From: Globomyces pollinis-pini
Taxonomy: Eukaryota; Chytridiomycota; Chytridiomycetes; Rhizophydiales; Globomycetaceae
DNA length: 22,273 bases
Direction of reading: 5' to 3'
Assembly: GCA_025399215.1 (NCBI GenBank)
Contig: MU621368.1
Location: 1-22,273, forward strand
In this document: positions 1 through 9,524 of the stretch, one piece after another
Layout of the letters: the number at the start of each line of letters is the position of its first letter
How positions within the stretch are numbered: the first letter of the stretch is position 1
The notes under the pieces: model-generated
Told to the model about the DNA's origin: nothing
Database searches by the model: none
Seen by the model: the letters and a program-made list of their open reading frames with translations, nothing else
Made by a program: the position numbers and the translations under genes

Positions 1-71
1 ACAAGCCCTAACCACTAATGGCAGTCACCCTAACCTCTAATTTATCACTGCCATTAGTGGTTAGGGCTTGT
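1..71. repeat. Perfect 25-bp inverted repeat with 21-nt loop
   Basis: Bases 1-25 are the exact reverse complement of 47-71. The arms contain CCCTAACC/GGTTAGGG, and the 21-nt loop carries another CCCTAACC. The pairing is seen directly. It could be the terminal part of a small non-autonomous element, a palindrome formed from telomere-like sequence, or a strong hairpin in RNA. The left edge coincides with the window edge, so the arm may be longer than visible. Confidence 0.9.
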
Positions 72-156
72 AAAGCACTATATTGAATATTTTAACTGTT
101 CAAACTTAATCTGCTGTTAACATATTCAATAACAATTGCTTAATGCAAGAATCTTT

Positions 157-193
157 CTTGTGCAAGCCATTTTGCTAATGGCTTGCCATTCTT
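157..193. repeat. 37-bp hairpin repeat, copy A
   Basis: This 37-bp stretch is identical to 394-430. Inside it CAAGCCAT (163-170) pairs with ATGGCTTG (178-185) around a 7-nt loop. Similarity continues a few bases on each side with small indels. It is an interspersed hairpin repeat of unknown type. Confidence 0.85.
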
Positions 194-393
194 ACTTGTT
201 TTGCTTGCCTAACTTTACTATACTCATCTTGAGTAAAGTAAATGTTGGGGTCTGCCATCCAGGGGGTAAAAGTAACATATGTTACTTTTTACCTTTTTTT
301 TATAACTTTTCTCATTACCAGACTCCTAAGTTTAAGGTTTAAATTGTATATTAACTGTAGTATTTAAAGATGAAGAGATACGTCAAAAAGAAT

Positions 394-430
394 CTTGTGC
401 AAGCCATTTTGCTAATGGCTTGCCATTCTT
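394..430. repeat. 37-bp hairpin repeat, copy B
   Basis: Identical to 157-193, with the same 8-bp stem. It lies directly upstream of the first recognisable sirtuin exon, so it may mark the breakpoint at which the 5' half of that gene was lost. Confidence 0.85.
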
Positions 431-436
431 CTTGTT

Positions 437-1282
437 AAAAGATATAAAGAATATGATACTACAGCAAAACCGTCTTTGTAATTTTATTTTAACTTCTTAG
501 GTCAGCACTCATAGATATTTGAAAGAACTCGCAGATACAGGAAGAGTTTTAAGAATATACACTCAAAATATTGATACTTTACATGAAGTTTCAGGGTAAT
601 AGTTATTACTAATTCAAAGTATTGATATGAATCTATTAGTTCGACTGCATGGTGACTTGGAATTTGTCAAATGCAGTTCCCCTGTATGTAACCATAAAGA
701 GTTGTACTCCAATTTGGTACATAAAAGCTTTGAGAGAAATGAATCGTTATGCTGCTGTCGTTGCAGTATTCAAGACGAAGAAAGAACTTATAATAACAAA
801 AGAAAGAGATCAGAAATTGGCAGAATGGTTCCCAATATAGTTTTGTACGATGATCCAAATGATTGCTCTGGTTTATTATACCTTTTCTAACATTTAGGTG
901 TTGTGGTAACTGATTCGGTTGAAGAAGATATTAAAATTATACCTGACTTGCTTTTGATATTTGGAAGCTCCCTCACATTAACCAATTTGAATAATTTACT
1001 CAAACATATACAGAAACAAATGGTAAAACCTTTTGCTATTTATATCAACAAAATGCGACTAAAGGAAGTTCACTCATTATATAAAGGTAACAGACAGAGG
1101 AGATAAAGACTAACCTTTCCAGTGGGATTCAATTGATTGGTGACTGTGATAATATACTTGAAGAAGCACATGAAGCACTATTAGATAAATCAATAGATGA
1201 AATAGTTGGGTTATGTTTACTTCTGGTTCCATTGGCTAAAAAATTAATAAGTTCTTTGAATAATAATTTTCGTAATCAGTAA
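437..1282 (+). pseudogene. 5'-truncated sirtuin deacetylase relic (Hst3/Hst4-like)
   Basis: Sirtuins are NAD-dependent protein deacylases; the Hst3/Hst4 group acts on histone H3 in fungal nuclei. The readable exons are about 437-477, 506-595, 620-870, 898-1086 and 1123-1282, with introns of 28, 24, 27 and 36 nt. They encode AKPSFTHRYLKEL, the NAD-site motif YTQNIDTLHEV, the catalytic-His motif RLHGDLE, two zinc cysteine pairs (CSSPVC and the CCCRC cluster), GRMVPNIVLYDD, PDLLLIFGSSL and a C-terminal IQLIGDCDNIL. The N-terminal Rossmann part (GAGxS...PDFRS) is not found upstream, where the hairpin repeat sits instead. The last junction is also one base out of phase: exon 898-1086 leaves one base while IGDCD needs two. 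I therefore call it a pseudogene; a split gene with a sequencing error remains possible. Confidence 0.65.
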
Positions 1283-1606
1283 TTCATTACTGGATTACTG
1301 ATTATCAGTAAAGTTTATACCGTAGTTCCGCTTGTTGTGAAAGTTGGTTCAATACTATTACTTATACCAACAATCATTTTGAATGCAGAGGGTTTAAACG
1401 AATATGGGATATCAGCAAAGTTAATGGTAGATGGAGTTAAAACATGTACGGTTGGATTTTTAGCTAGAGAATATCTATTTTTTAGACAACGATATGAAAA
1501 TAAGTTAATACAAGTAACTGAATTATTTCACAATTCCAAAAATTCAGATCATGTTCGAAGAACTAACTTTAACAAATGTATAGCGTTACGTGTTTTATTA
1601 ATTTAA
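1283..1606 (+). CDS. Unidentified open frame after the sirtuin relic
   Basis: An uninterrupted frame of 107 codons ends in TAA at 1604-1606. It contains a hydrophobic run (VGSILLLIPTIIL) followed by a polar, basic segment (GLNEYGISAKLMVDGVKTC, FFRQRYENK). The first ATG in frame is at 1383, so an N-terminal exon may lie upstream or the frame may be a fragment. I do not recognise the family. It sits between the sirtuin relic and the gag relic, a decayed neighbourhood, so it could be a mobile-element remnant or a chance open frame. Confidence 0.25.
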   Translation, partial: FITGLLIISKVYTVVPLVVKVGSILLLIPTIILNAEGLNEYGISAKLMVDGVKTCTVGFLAREYLFFRQRYENKLIQVTELFHNSKNSDHVRRTNFNKCIALRVLLI

Positions 1607-1618
1607 TAAAAATCACAT

Positions 1619-2375
1619 TCAATACTGTAGGAGACCCACAGCCAGTACATTTCCCACTATCATACCAGATTTTGCGTTGTTCTGCAGTACTTCCGGTGCT
1701 TGTTGAGCTGCTTTTGTCTCAATAGATTTCGCTACCTTGTCCCTACGGCTTTGTTCTTCTATTTCTGACGTTTCATATCGTATGGCACGACTGATTAACC
1801 ATTCAAATGTGCGATAACTAACTGCCATTCCTTGTTTATCATCATTTAACTTGTTGCGTAGTTTATTACGATACTCTGACCTAAGTCCCCGAACAAACCG
1901 TTGTACCATGTCTGGATCCTCTGGGTTCGTCAGACGAGAATTAATGCGTCTAAACTTGGCTACGTACTCGAACACTGAGTATTTTCCTTGCCTGATGTCT
2001 TCGATCTCTTCCCTGGCCCTCTCTGTATCCTCGTGAGGGTAGAAGTCTTTCTCGAGCCGAGTTAACCATGAGTCGACGGTCAACTCTTTGAAACGATTCT
2101 GGGGTAGGATGGAAAGCATCCATGTTTGCGCTTCGTCGCCCAGAAACGTTTGGAACAGAGCCAAGGCTTCAATGTCCAATATATCTGAGGTAGATAATTC
2201 CAGTGCTTTGACATAATCTTTAAACTTGAGTGTAAATTTTAGAACTGCTGAAGACTTTCTCTCTCCGTTAAATTTTGAAACAGCTGCCGCTGTCCGTTAC
2301 CATTTGATTCTTCACGGCCGAGGTTGGAAGTCTTGGTGGAAGTTCTTCGATCTTGGTGTCTATTGCTTTCTCCTT
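1619..2375 (-). pseudogene. Ty3/gypsy-type gag relic with frameshifts
   Basis: The main frame (about 2300 down to 1619) carries a retrotransposon Gag capsid domain. Landmarks in order are KFNGERK, FQTFLGDEAQTWM, SWLTRLEKDFYPHE, IRQGKYSVFEYVAKFRRI and MVQRFVRGLRSEYRNKL, the usual order for Ty3-type Gag. A probable N-terminal part (…IEELPPRLPTSAVKNQ…) is in another frame upstream, with a stop between them. Near the 3' end a zinc-knuckle-like KCTGCGSP is also shifted out of frame. At least two frame breaks are therefore visible, and no protease, reverse transcriptase, integrase or LTR follows. Base composition is more GC-rich than the neighbours, as expected of inserted DNA. It is a dead fragment of a mobile element. 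Confidence 0.75.
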
Positions 2376-2516
2376 TATTGGATCTTTCTTGCTTTCAGCT
2401 TAGGGTAACCCAATTGGTGAAGCTCTTAATCCTAACCCAGATCCACGTCTTCGCATGATTGGGACGTTCTCAATTCCAACTTCGCGCCTATGCGTTTTAA
2501 AATTGTTCCGGCATTT

Positions 2517-2599
2517 TTATCCGAACCAGCTTGAGCAATCCCCCATTATCCGAACCAGCTTAAGCAATCCCCCTTTATCCGAACCAGCTTGAGCAATCC
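2517..2599. repeat. 29-bp tandem repeat, three copies
   Basis: Three head-to-tail units start at 2517, 2546 and 2575, each with TTATCCGAACCAGCTTRAGC followed by AATCC; the first two continue into a C run. Units differ at only one or two bases. It is a short minisatellite just upstream of the gag relic. Confidence 0.9.
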
Positions 2600-2603
2600 A
2601 GCT

Positions 2604-4977
2604 GTTAACTAATGCAAAAATTGAAGTGTTATTCATTGCTTTATTATTTAAATCAATCTATTATTATAACCATTTTATCTAATGCAGGCTCGTTATATTT
2701 TATAACCAGCCTTCAATAAACCCATTATGACGAATAAACTTCTAAATTATGTAGAAGTGTAAAGTTAATTAGTTTTAATGAGCAACCTATGTGTTGATCA
2801 ATAATATAGTTTACATTTCTTTCATGTTCTTGAATATTCAATGTCCAATCTTTTAATAAATAAGTGAAGAAAAAAATCCTCTGAAACTACGTTTCACACA
2901 ACGTCAAAATCATCCTTTAATGAATTGATTTGACTGAGTGGGTCCTACGACGAGAATTCAAACAACACTGTTGTAATTTAGTGTACCTAAGGTTAATTAA
3001 GAAATTGCTTTTTTTTGAGTTTGAGGTGAATTTGATCCATATAAATTATTTTAAGTAATTGTGGTATGGAACACAAGAAATTAACAAGTCAAGATCCAGG
3101 CAGCTTTAGATTAACCATTACTCAAGGATCAAAATGCTGCCTGGGAAATAAATTTTAGAGTACTAGTAGAGCTGCTATTCACTCATAAATTATCATGTAT
3201 TTACCCGGAACCGTGGTATCAGTAATCGTGCATTTTCACATTTGCCTGAACAGAACATGCACCCTACAGCGCTGCGCCTGGACCCGAGGCTTTTTAAGGA
3301 GATGTCTTTCAAACAATGAAAATCTTTATAGCTAAGCCCCATTCAAGCCACACCCGCTAAATAAACCCAGTTGTTTTTAGTTTATAATATAACTTTATTA
3401 TCCGATTTTCTTATCCTCTTGGTTTAGCTTGTACCCATTGATAAAACATCTATCGCTGAAGAAGTTTATGACCAAACAGAAATATTACAACAGCTACAAT
3501 TACAACAACTACAACACATTAGGATTGTGCTACTCAACAAAAAGTAGCTATTAATGGATACCGTTCTAACAACCCAACCCTTTGAACCCATAACCTAACC
3601 CTAAATATTTTTCAAGTATAGTTTATTTGAAATATATGAACAACTGTTTCATTTTTGCATATAGGTCACAATTTGTGTCAAACAATTTTCAATTCCACTC
3701 ATTTGTTGCTCTAAATTTGTAAGTCTGTTTCCTACATTTTCAAATTCGGTTTTTGCACCACAGTAGAGGTAAACTTAATCAGAGTGCATTGTTGGTCCCC
3801 TGAGTGAAGTTTTTGAATCTCAACGCTCCCAAGCATTAATTTCTTCTTCGGTTTGAGTCAATCAACATCTTGGGGTTAGGGTAACCCTAAGCACGAGAAA
3901 TATTGATTAGGGTAACCCATGTTAACCGATTCTTTTACTCTTGGGAATTTCAGCCAGGAAAATCTTTCCTTTTCTTTGATAGTGAAAGTTTGCCAATCTG
4001 CAGAAGCGATACTAACTACAACTTTCATTTTCAAAAGATCTGAAAAATTAGTAAAGATAATTCTAAACATAATCAAAATTCTTTGTCGTACACTTGCCAG
4101 CCACATCTTTTATTCTGTAACATGTTTGTAACACCTCTTTGCAACACCCCTTGAAATATTTTATAACACAAAACTAACCGCCCATTGATCCGTGTCATCT
4201 GTGCCATACCCCTAATGTAGTTCTGGTTAGTAATCATTAGTTTATTTGTTTTCGATCTCTCATGTGTTATCACACAAAGTGTCTGTGTTCATCTGTGCAC
4301 AATCTGTAAAAATGTTTGACAATTGATCAACTTTTTTGCCTAACATTACTTAACTAGATTAAATGGTTGGTATGCGACAGCGTAGGTAATTGGATCTCAA
4401 TTGACAAATAGCTGATTACAGCTACCTGGACTGCAAATTCACAATCAGAAAAGTTATATTACTCTAGATGCGACTAACCAGGCATCGCATATGACTGAGA
4501 GGTAGGCTGCTTAACAAGTCACTGACTGGCCTGTTGAGAAAAGATTTTGAGTTGAGTAAACTTGCAAATATTTTTGGAATAATTACTAATTTGAGTCAGA
4601 ATTATCTTTGGGATAATTGCTAAGACTATTTAATGAGTTTCCAGAATCATTTCTAAACAGTTGGCTGAGAATTCGTTTTACCTTAGGGTCCTTTTTTTCT
4701 TACCCATGAGTTAGTGTTTGTCGAAAAAATGGTAAAGAAAAAATTGTTTGTCAGCCACAAGTGACCACACCACTTCACTTTTTTTTAACTTCAACAAAGT
4801 AACGTACTACCAAATAGTAAGCTACTTCAATACAAACAAAAACTGATCTCTCATTATCTTTACTACCGAATAATAAAGCTTCCTTGATTCTCCATAAAAT
4901 TTACTACCGAAGAGTACAGAATACTTCATTACCTTTAGTAACTTTATTTAAGTACCGAATAGTCAAGTAAGGCAGTT
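2604..4977. other. Gene-poor tract, no supportable gene
   Basis: No frame here can be assembled into a recognisable protein. It holds a 9-bp stem (CCAGGCAGC 3096-3104 with GCTGCCTGG 3136-3144), a 39-codon exon-like open stretch at 3428-3547 rich in Gln/Leu (IAEEVYDQTE followed by LQQLQLQQLQ) behind a TTTAG acceptor-like site, copies of TTAGGGTAACCC at 3876 and 3907, and diverged TACTACCGAA repeats at 4805-4960. The tract looks like accumulated repeat and gene debris. Confidence 0.6.
3876..3918. repeat. Telomere-like TTAGGGTAACCC motif, two copies
   Basis: TTAGGGTAACCCTAA (3876-3890) is a near-perfect palindrome with a single central base, and TTAGGGTAACCC recurs at 3907-3918. A third 12-bp copy lies at 2400-2411. 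These join CCCTAA/TTAGGG units in opposite orientations, as in fused or interstitial telomere-like sequence. Confidence 0.7.
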
Positions 4978-5878
4978 CATTGATCCATTGACTTTGTCTA
5001 ACAACTTCGATATGGATCAAATCATTCAGGATTTAGAAACCTCCAATTGAGACCGGAATCTTAATAGTTGCTCGTCAAATAATCTGTCTATTAGTGGACT
5101 GAATCCAACGTTTGAAATACTACCAAATTAAACTATTGAACGACGTCAATTTAATTAACGATGACAAATCACGATGTCTCTTGCCAAAAAACCTACCCGT
5201 TCCATCTTTCATCCAAGTACCACCATCGACAGAGATGCAAAATCCACCATCAACAGAGATGCAAGATCCATTGGCAGAACCACAGTTACCTAAAAAAGTA
5301 GCAACTTCAAACCCATCAGCAAAAGCTTTGTACCAAGAGGTAAGCATAGTTTGCGTACCAAAGAATATGATATAGATGACTATAATGATCGTAAACTATC
5401 TCAAAAGCATTTCAATAATGCCAAGCTAAAAATGATTAAAAAACTTTGGAACCGCATCCAACTTTTAAATATGCTCTATTTGGATACTGTGGTAATGGCA
5501 TTATTCTTTTTCAGCACTATTCAAATCCTGAATGGATAAATGACACTAATTTTCAAGAAATTGTAAATGTCTTTCTTGAAAAGTGAAAACCATCAGATAA
5601 TAGCCCAATGGCTGCTGAAGAACATTTGGACTTAGATACACCTCTGAATAAAAATCCTTCCGTCGAGTACCCTCGTTTAAGTACCTTAGGGTTAGTAAAG
5701 GTACTTAAGTGGCTTGCTCTTTACTCTGGAAGCGCTGATCTAATAACAAAAAATTCTTCAATTCTCATTTAGTAATTTAATTGTTATTCACCATTAGAAA
5801 AAATTGAAGGCCAATCAACAGCAATGTTATTCAATTTAATTTATAAATTAGAGTGTCAGATAACGAAAAGATTGTGTA
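4978..5878 (+). pseudogene. Decayed protein-coding tract, family unknown
   Basis: Read on the plus strand, long open segments follow one another but are broken by stops and frame changes. In order: DPLTLSNNFDMDQIIQDLE, then GLNPTFEILPN, a Pro/Ser-rich part with a tandem PPSTEMQN/PPSTEMQD repeat (about 5219-5270), DDYNDRKLSQKHFNNAKLK, then in another frame EPHPTFKYALFGYCGNGII with HYSNPEWINDTNFQEIVN, and finally PLEKIEGQSTAMLFNLIYK. Residue composition is coding-like throughout. A GT...AG interval at 5341-5376 is the right size for an intron here but does not restore phase. I do not recognise the family. Confidence 0.45.
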
Positions 5879-6654
5879 TGGTGTAGTCGACCTTAGAAAA
5901 TTATATTGGCAAGCCATTTAACCCATTATCTTGTACGTCGTCATTTGGAAAGCAAAACTAAGGTTTTGGTTTGGCACTGTTTCTTTCTTCAGTTATCCCC
6001 TGTTTAATGAAGATTGATGTTTTTGTGCCTGTATCAATTATGCGCGCGTAAAAAGTCAAACATTTATGCTTAACATCTATATATAGATTAGACGATTATT
6101 ATTGAATGGTTTAATAATAAATCGATCCAATATTTCACACTTTGGATGAGTTAATTGCAAGTACCAACTATCTCAAACAACAAACAAATACATTTATATG
6201 ACAAGATTAGCTATGTTTTATTGTAAGATTTAAAAATCATCCAATTTATCTCGTAGATTTATGTTTTCAATGAAGCTAACAACTTCAATAAGCCTTTGCA
6301 GTTCATAATTGCAACACTAATCTTCCACTATAATAGTGGATTTTGAGTGGCAAGAGATGCATCACTGCATGCCAGAGAACCTCCATATAACAAGTCCTAA
6401 ATCATCCAAATACTTCAATCGTCCTAAAACCCAAACACCAAAGAAGCTTGGGGTTACCTAGAATGTTGATAGAAGAACAAATTAGGAAGTAGGCCTAGGT
6501 CCAGATCCATTCCTAACCCTAAAACTGAAGTCTTCGTACTTTAATAATTCTTCTACTGTAATGGGGACATGGTTATTTCAACCAGAACCAGATGAAATTT
6601 CTGCTGACAAACAATTTATCATATGAACACTGATTTTCTATCATCGAGATCTAA
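5879..6654. other. Intergenic, no gene seen
   Basis: AT-rich sequence with no persuasive coding frame. It contains a TGCGCGCGTA island (6041-6050) and an interstitial CCTAACCCTAAA (about 6514-6525). Confidence 0.5.
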
Positions 6655-7162
6655 AAACGTATTTTTTGTTGATGACCATTACTGTATTAAGACACCCTTA
6701 ATGAGGAACTAGGGGTTGTTTGGAAGTCATTCATTGAATTATGCAGTAAAAGCATTCCTAGAACCAGCTAAGTCGGAATTCTACCTAATAAGTATAATCC
6801 CATTACCAGAGCTTTTGTCTGAACACAATTTTAATTTCATTCATGAAAACCATCCCACTTGCTCTTTTGTAGGAGTACTGACTATACACAACCGTAAAAG
6901 TCTGTGAGAAACAAGATATGACACGGATAATATAAAGGCATATAGTCAGCAAGCACTACCACAAAACAACAAGTTAAATAATATTTATGGACCAAACTCC
7001 ATAAATGATGGCAGTCCATTTCAATCACCATGCATCATCATTAAAAAACTATTTATACCGATCATAGCAATTTTTGTCTATTTCCATCATCTACGACTTG
7101 AACATTGTGATACGTTTCTCTGGATTGATAGAGAGCTGTTATTCAAGTTCGCGAAGATTTAA
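6655..7162 (+). pseudogene. Decayed coding tract, possibly universal stress protein-like
   Basis: One plus-strand frame runs about 500 nt with only two internal stops (TAG near 6708 and TGA at 6905-6907) before TAA at 7160-7162. The best segment reads GSHSLNYAVKAFLEP, then SEFYLISIIPLPEL. This resembles the start of a universal stress protein domain (G-S-x-x-S-x-x-A-V-x-W-A, then hydrophobic L-I-x-V-x-P-x-P), preceded in the same frame by VFFVDD. The nucleotide-binding G-x2-G-x9-G motif is not visible. The family assignment is weak; the claim of a decayed gene is stronger. Confidence 0.35.
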
Positions 7163-7672
7163 ACAATCACTTTCGTTATAGCAAGGAACTATTTGTTAGT
7201 ATCCTACAGAAGGCAGTCTTTCCAGTCACTGGTCAAGGTTTCGGGTGAATACTGATCTCTTCAAACAATTAGATCACTAAATCCAGGTTTGACAGAAACG
7301 CCCTTTAGTAGACGATGAATCATGTTTTTACCTGTGGTAATCAGAAAGCATTGTAGGTTGCCTTTTTGCATTCTGACAATCGATTGAATTAATTTGATGA
7401 ATCAAACTCTTATTGTCATCTAAACAGTATTAGCCATCTATTGCATCGTATAACTAACACGCTTGACATGAAAAAGTGTTCCAAACCCTTGGCCTTCTTA
7501 AATAAAATTGAATCACTTTTGAGTAAAGCCACATTGCCTCCAATTAAAGGCTAACGAATTATAGAAAACTTAATGAAACACAAACAAGTGAAGTACAAAA
7601 GAATTTTATCAATAAATGTTGAAACATAATAATGTTAGGTTGTAAAAAGAAATACGGCAGCCATTGGTAGAG
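7163..7672. other. Intergenic downstream of the desaturase
   Basis: This is the 3' flank of the minus-strand desaturase gene. I see no coding frame, repeat or RNA gene in it. Confidence 0.5.
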
Positions 7673-8944
7673 TTACTGAACCTTTTTGGATTCAACGCGG
7701 GCCACTCGTAAATCAATCATCATTTGCCGAGCACTCTTTGTATGATTGTTTAAAACACCATAAAATGATTTTGTAGCATCTTTTCCAATGTACTTTGTTA
7801 GCAAGGTCTCTCCACCTGGGTGTTGATTTTTGAAGTCCGAAACATCAACGGCAAACCCATCAATCATAATCAAATCATTTGATAATTTTGATTCGGTTTG
7901 GTATTCTTCCATACTCCAAACTGGTAAGGCTGTTTCATCACTCCAAATTAGCTGTGTTGCTAATTTATTGATTTCTTCTTGTGCTGTTGTGATTTTTGCT
8001 AAAAACATAAACATATAAATATTATTTACCTTTCAAAATTATATCTTCTGGAACTTTGATCAATTCAAATGTGAGTCCAAAAAAGGAGCAAAGTGCAATC
8101 ATCCATTTAGTTGGATCCCAATCCAAAGATTTAATACCATTTCGATAATCCCTTGGAAATTCATGATGAAAGTTGTGATGACCTTCACCCATGGTGAGTA
8201 AAGCTAGAATAGCATTTCCTCGAGAAGTATTTTCTGTTGAATAATCTTGTTCACCCCATGAATGGGCCAAACTGTTGATGAACCAGGTAGCATGCCACAA
8301 AATAATTCTGGCAACATAACCACCGTATAAGAATCCACCAAGGGCATCTCCCCAGAGATAACCCAAGAAGGTAGGACAAATAAGAGCTGCAAATAGAGCT
8401 AATTGAGGAAAATATTTGTGTTGGAAGATCACAACAGGATCACTATCAAAGTCAGATTTATCAATCCATTTTAATCTGGTATATTCTTGTTTTTCCAGCA
8501 TCCAACCCATGTGTGAGTACCAGAAACCTTTAGTAGCATCATATGGATCATGTTTGGTATCCTAAACGATCAGTGTCGAAAATATATTACAGTATAACGA
8601 TGATGTAATCGATGACGGAGTCCCCACCATTTAATAGACCCTTGGAAGGCAACTGTTCCAGCAAAAGCCAAGATAATTCTAACAGGAAGTGAGGCCTTGA
8701 AGGCATTATGAGACCAAAGTCGATGATATCCCATAGTGATACCTAACCCACCAAAAACCCAAGTACCGAAAACCAGTAACAAGGTTTGAGGTTTAGGAGT
8801 GTATAGGAGAATTGCCAGGAAGGACACTAAATGGAAGAAAGTCACTACTCCAACCACTTCCCACCAAATTCGTTTATTGAGTTGAGTTTGTTCTTGTTCA
8901 TCATTCAAGACTGGTTTTTTGTTGACAGGAACTCCAGCAATCAT
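7673..8944 (-). CDS. OLE1: Acyl-CoA delta-9 desaturase with C-terminal cytochrome b5
   Basis: It introduces the first double bond into palmitoyl- and stearoyl-CoA at the ER membrane, taking electrons through its own cytochrome b5 domain. Exons are 8944-8591, 8561-8030 and 7998-7673, with introns of 29 and 31 nt, giving 403 residues in perfect phase. The di-iron histidine boxes are HRLWSH (74-79), HRLHH (111-115) and HNFHH (247-251), and the conserved NSLAH lies at 214-218. Hydrophobic segments lie near 31-48, 54-72, 87-102 and 170-208. The b5 domain fills about 320-400, with haem ligands H355 (HPGG) and H381 (NNHTKSA). This desaturase-b5 order is the fungal OLE1 arrangement, although the protein is shorter than the 510-residue yeast enzyme. 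The start is the first ATG and lies about 30 nt after a TATA box. Confidence 0.95.
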
Positions 8945-8970
8945 TTGAATTACTACACTCTAATCATGAC

Positions 8971-8978
8971 TTTTTATA
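8971..8978 (-). promoter_or_regulatory. TATA box of the desaturase gene
   Basis: TATAAAAA on the minus strand lies 27-34 bases upstream of the ATG at 8944. Assignment rests on sequence and spacing only. Confidence 0.5.
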
Positions 8979-9524
8979 TGTTTCTATTAAATGACGGACG
9001 GCTCATCATGAGTTTATGATTTTTGGGTTTTGACACATGATAAGATTAAATCAGATTCCACCGTCAATTCCTATTCATTTCTGAATGAAATTTAGTTTCT
9101 TGCTTTAATCCAAAGCTATCCTTTTACCTGTTGTCGATGTACCGTACTGTTTTATGTCACACGACAACTTAAAGATACAAATAACATTGTATTCTTTCTT
9201 CAATGTTAGGGGAAAGTCTAGAGAATTTGACTTGTTTCTGACACAATAATATCCACACAGGATGCTATACATTCATGATGATACATAGCTTACTTTTGGC
9301 GGCCCGTCCAAGTCCTGTGAAAACGGGCGGTCAAATTTGTCTAAACATTCACAACTCTTGAGTCAATCAATATAAAGCGGATTTCGTTATATTAACCCGC
9401 ATTTGACCCCTTTGTAGAGGCTGGAGTTGTTTACCATTCCGAATAATCAATTGTTGAATACTGTTTTACGCGAAGACACACGAAATTATTTCAACTATAA
9501 TAATTTTGGCATAGATAATTTATT
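8979..9524. other. Intergenic between ABCA stop and desaturase promoter
   Basis: No coding frame is seen. The stretch contains a weak hairpin (CCCGT...ACGGG, about 9303-9328) and GCGGATT...AACCCGC at about 9377-9400. It must hold the ABCA 3' end and the upstream control region of the desaturase. Confidence 0.4.

Noticed and set aside
200..290. Remnant of the sirtuin N-terminal NAD motif (SKVNVGVCHPGGKS)
   Set aside because: The resemblance to GAGIS...GIPDFRS is superficial; key Gly, Asp and Arg residues are absent.
2517..2599. CRISPR-like array
   Set aside because: The 29-bp units are directly adjacent with no unique spacers, and the window is eukaryotic with spliceosomal introns.
3876..4131. 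Overlapping open frames on both strands
   Set aside because: They have no recognisable motif and no splice partners, and they sit in decayed repeat sequence.
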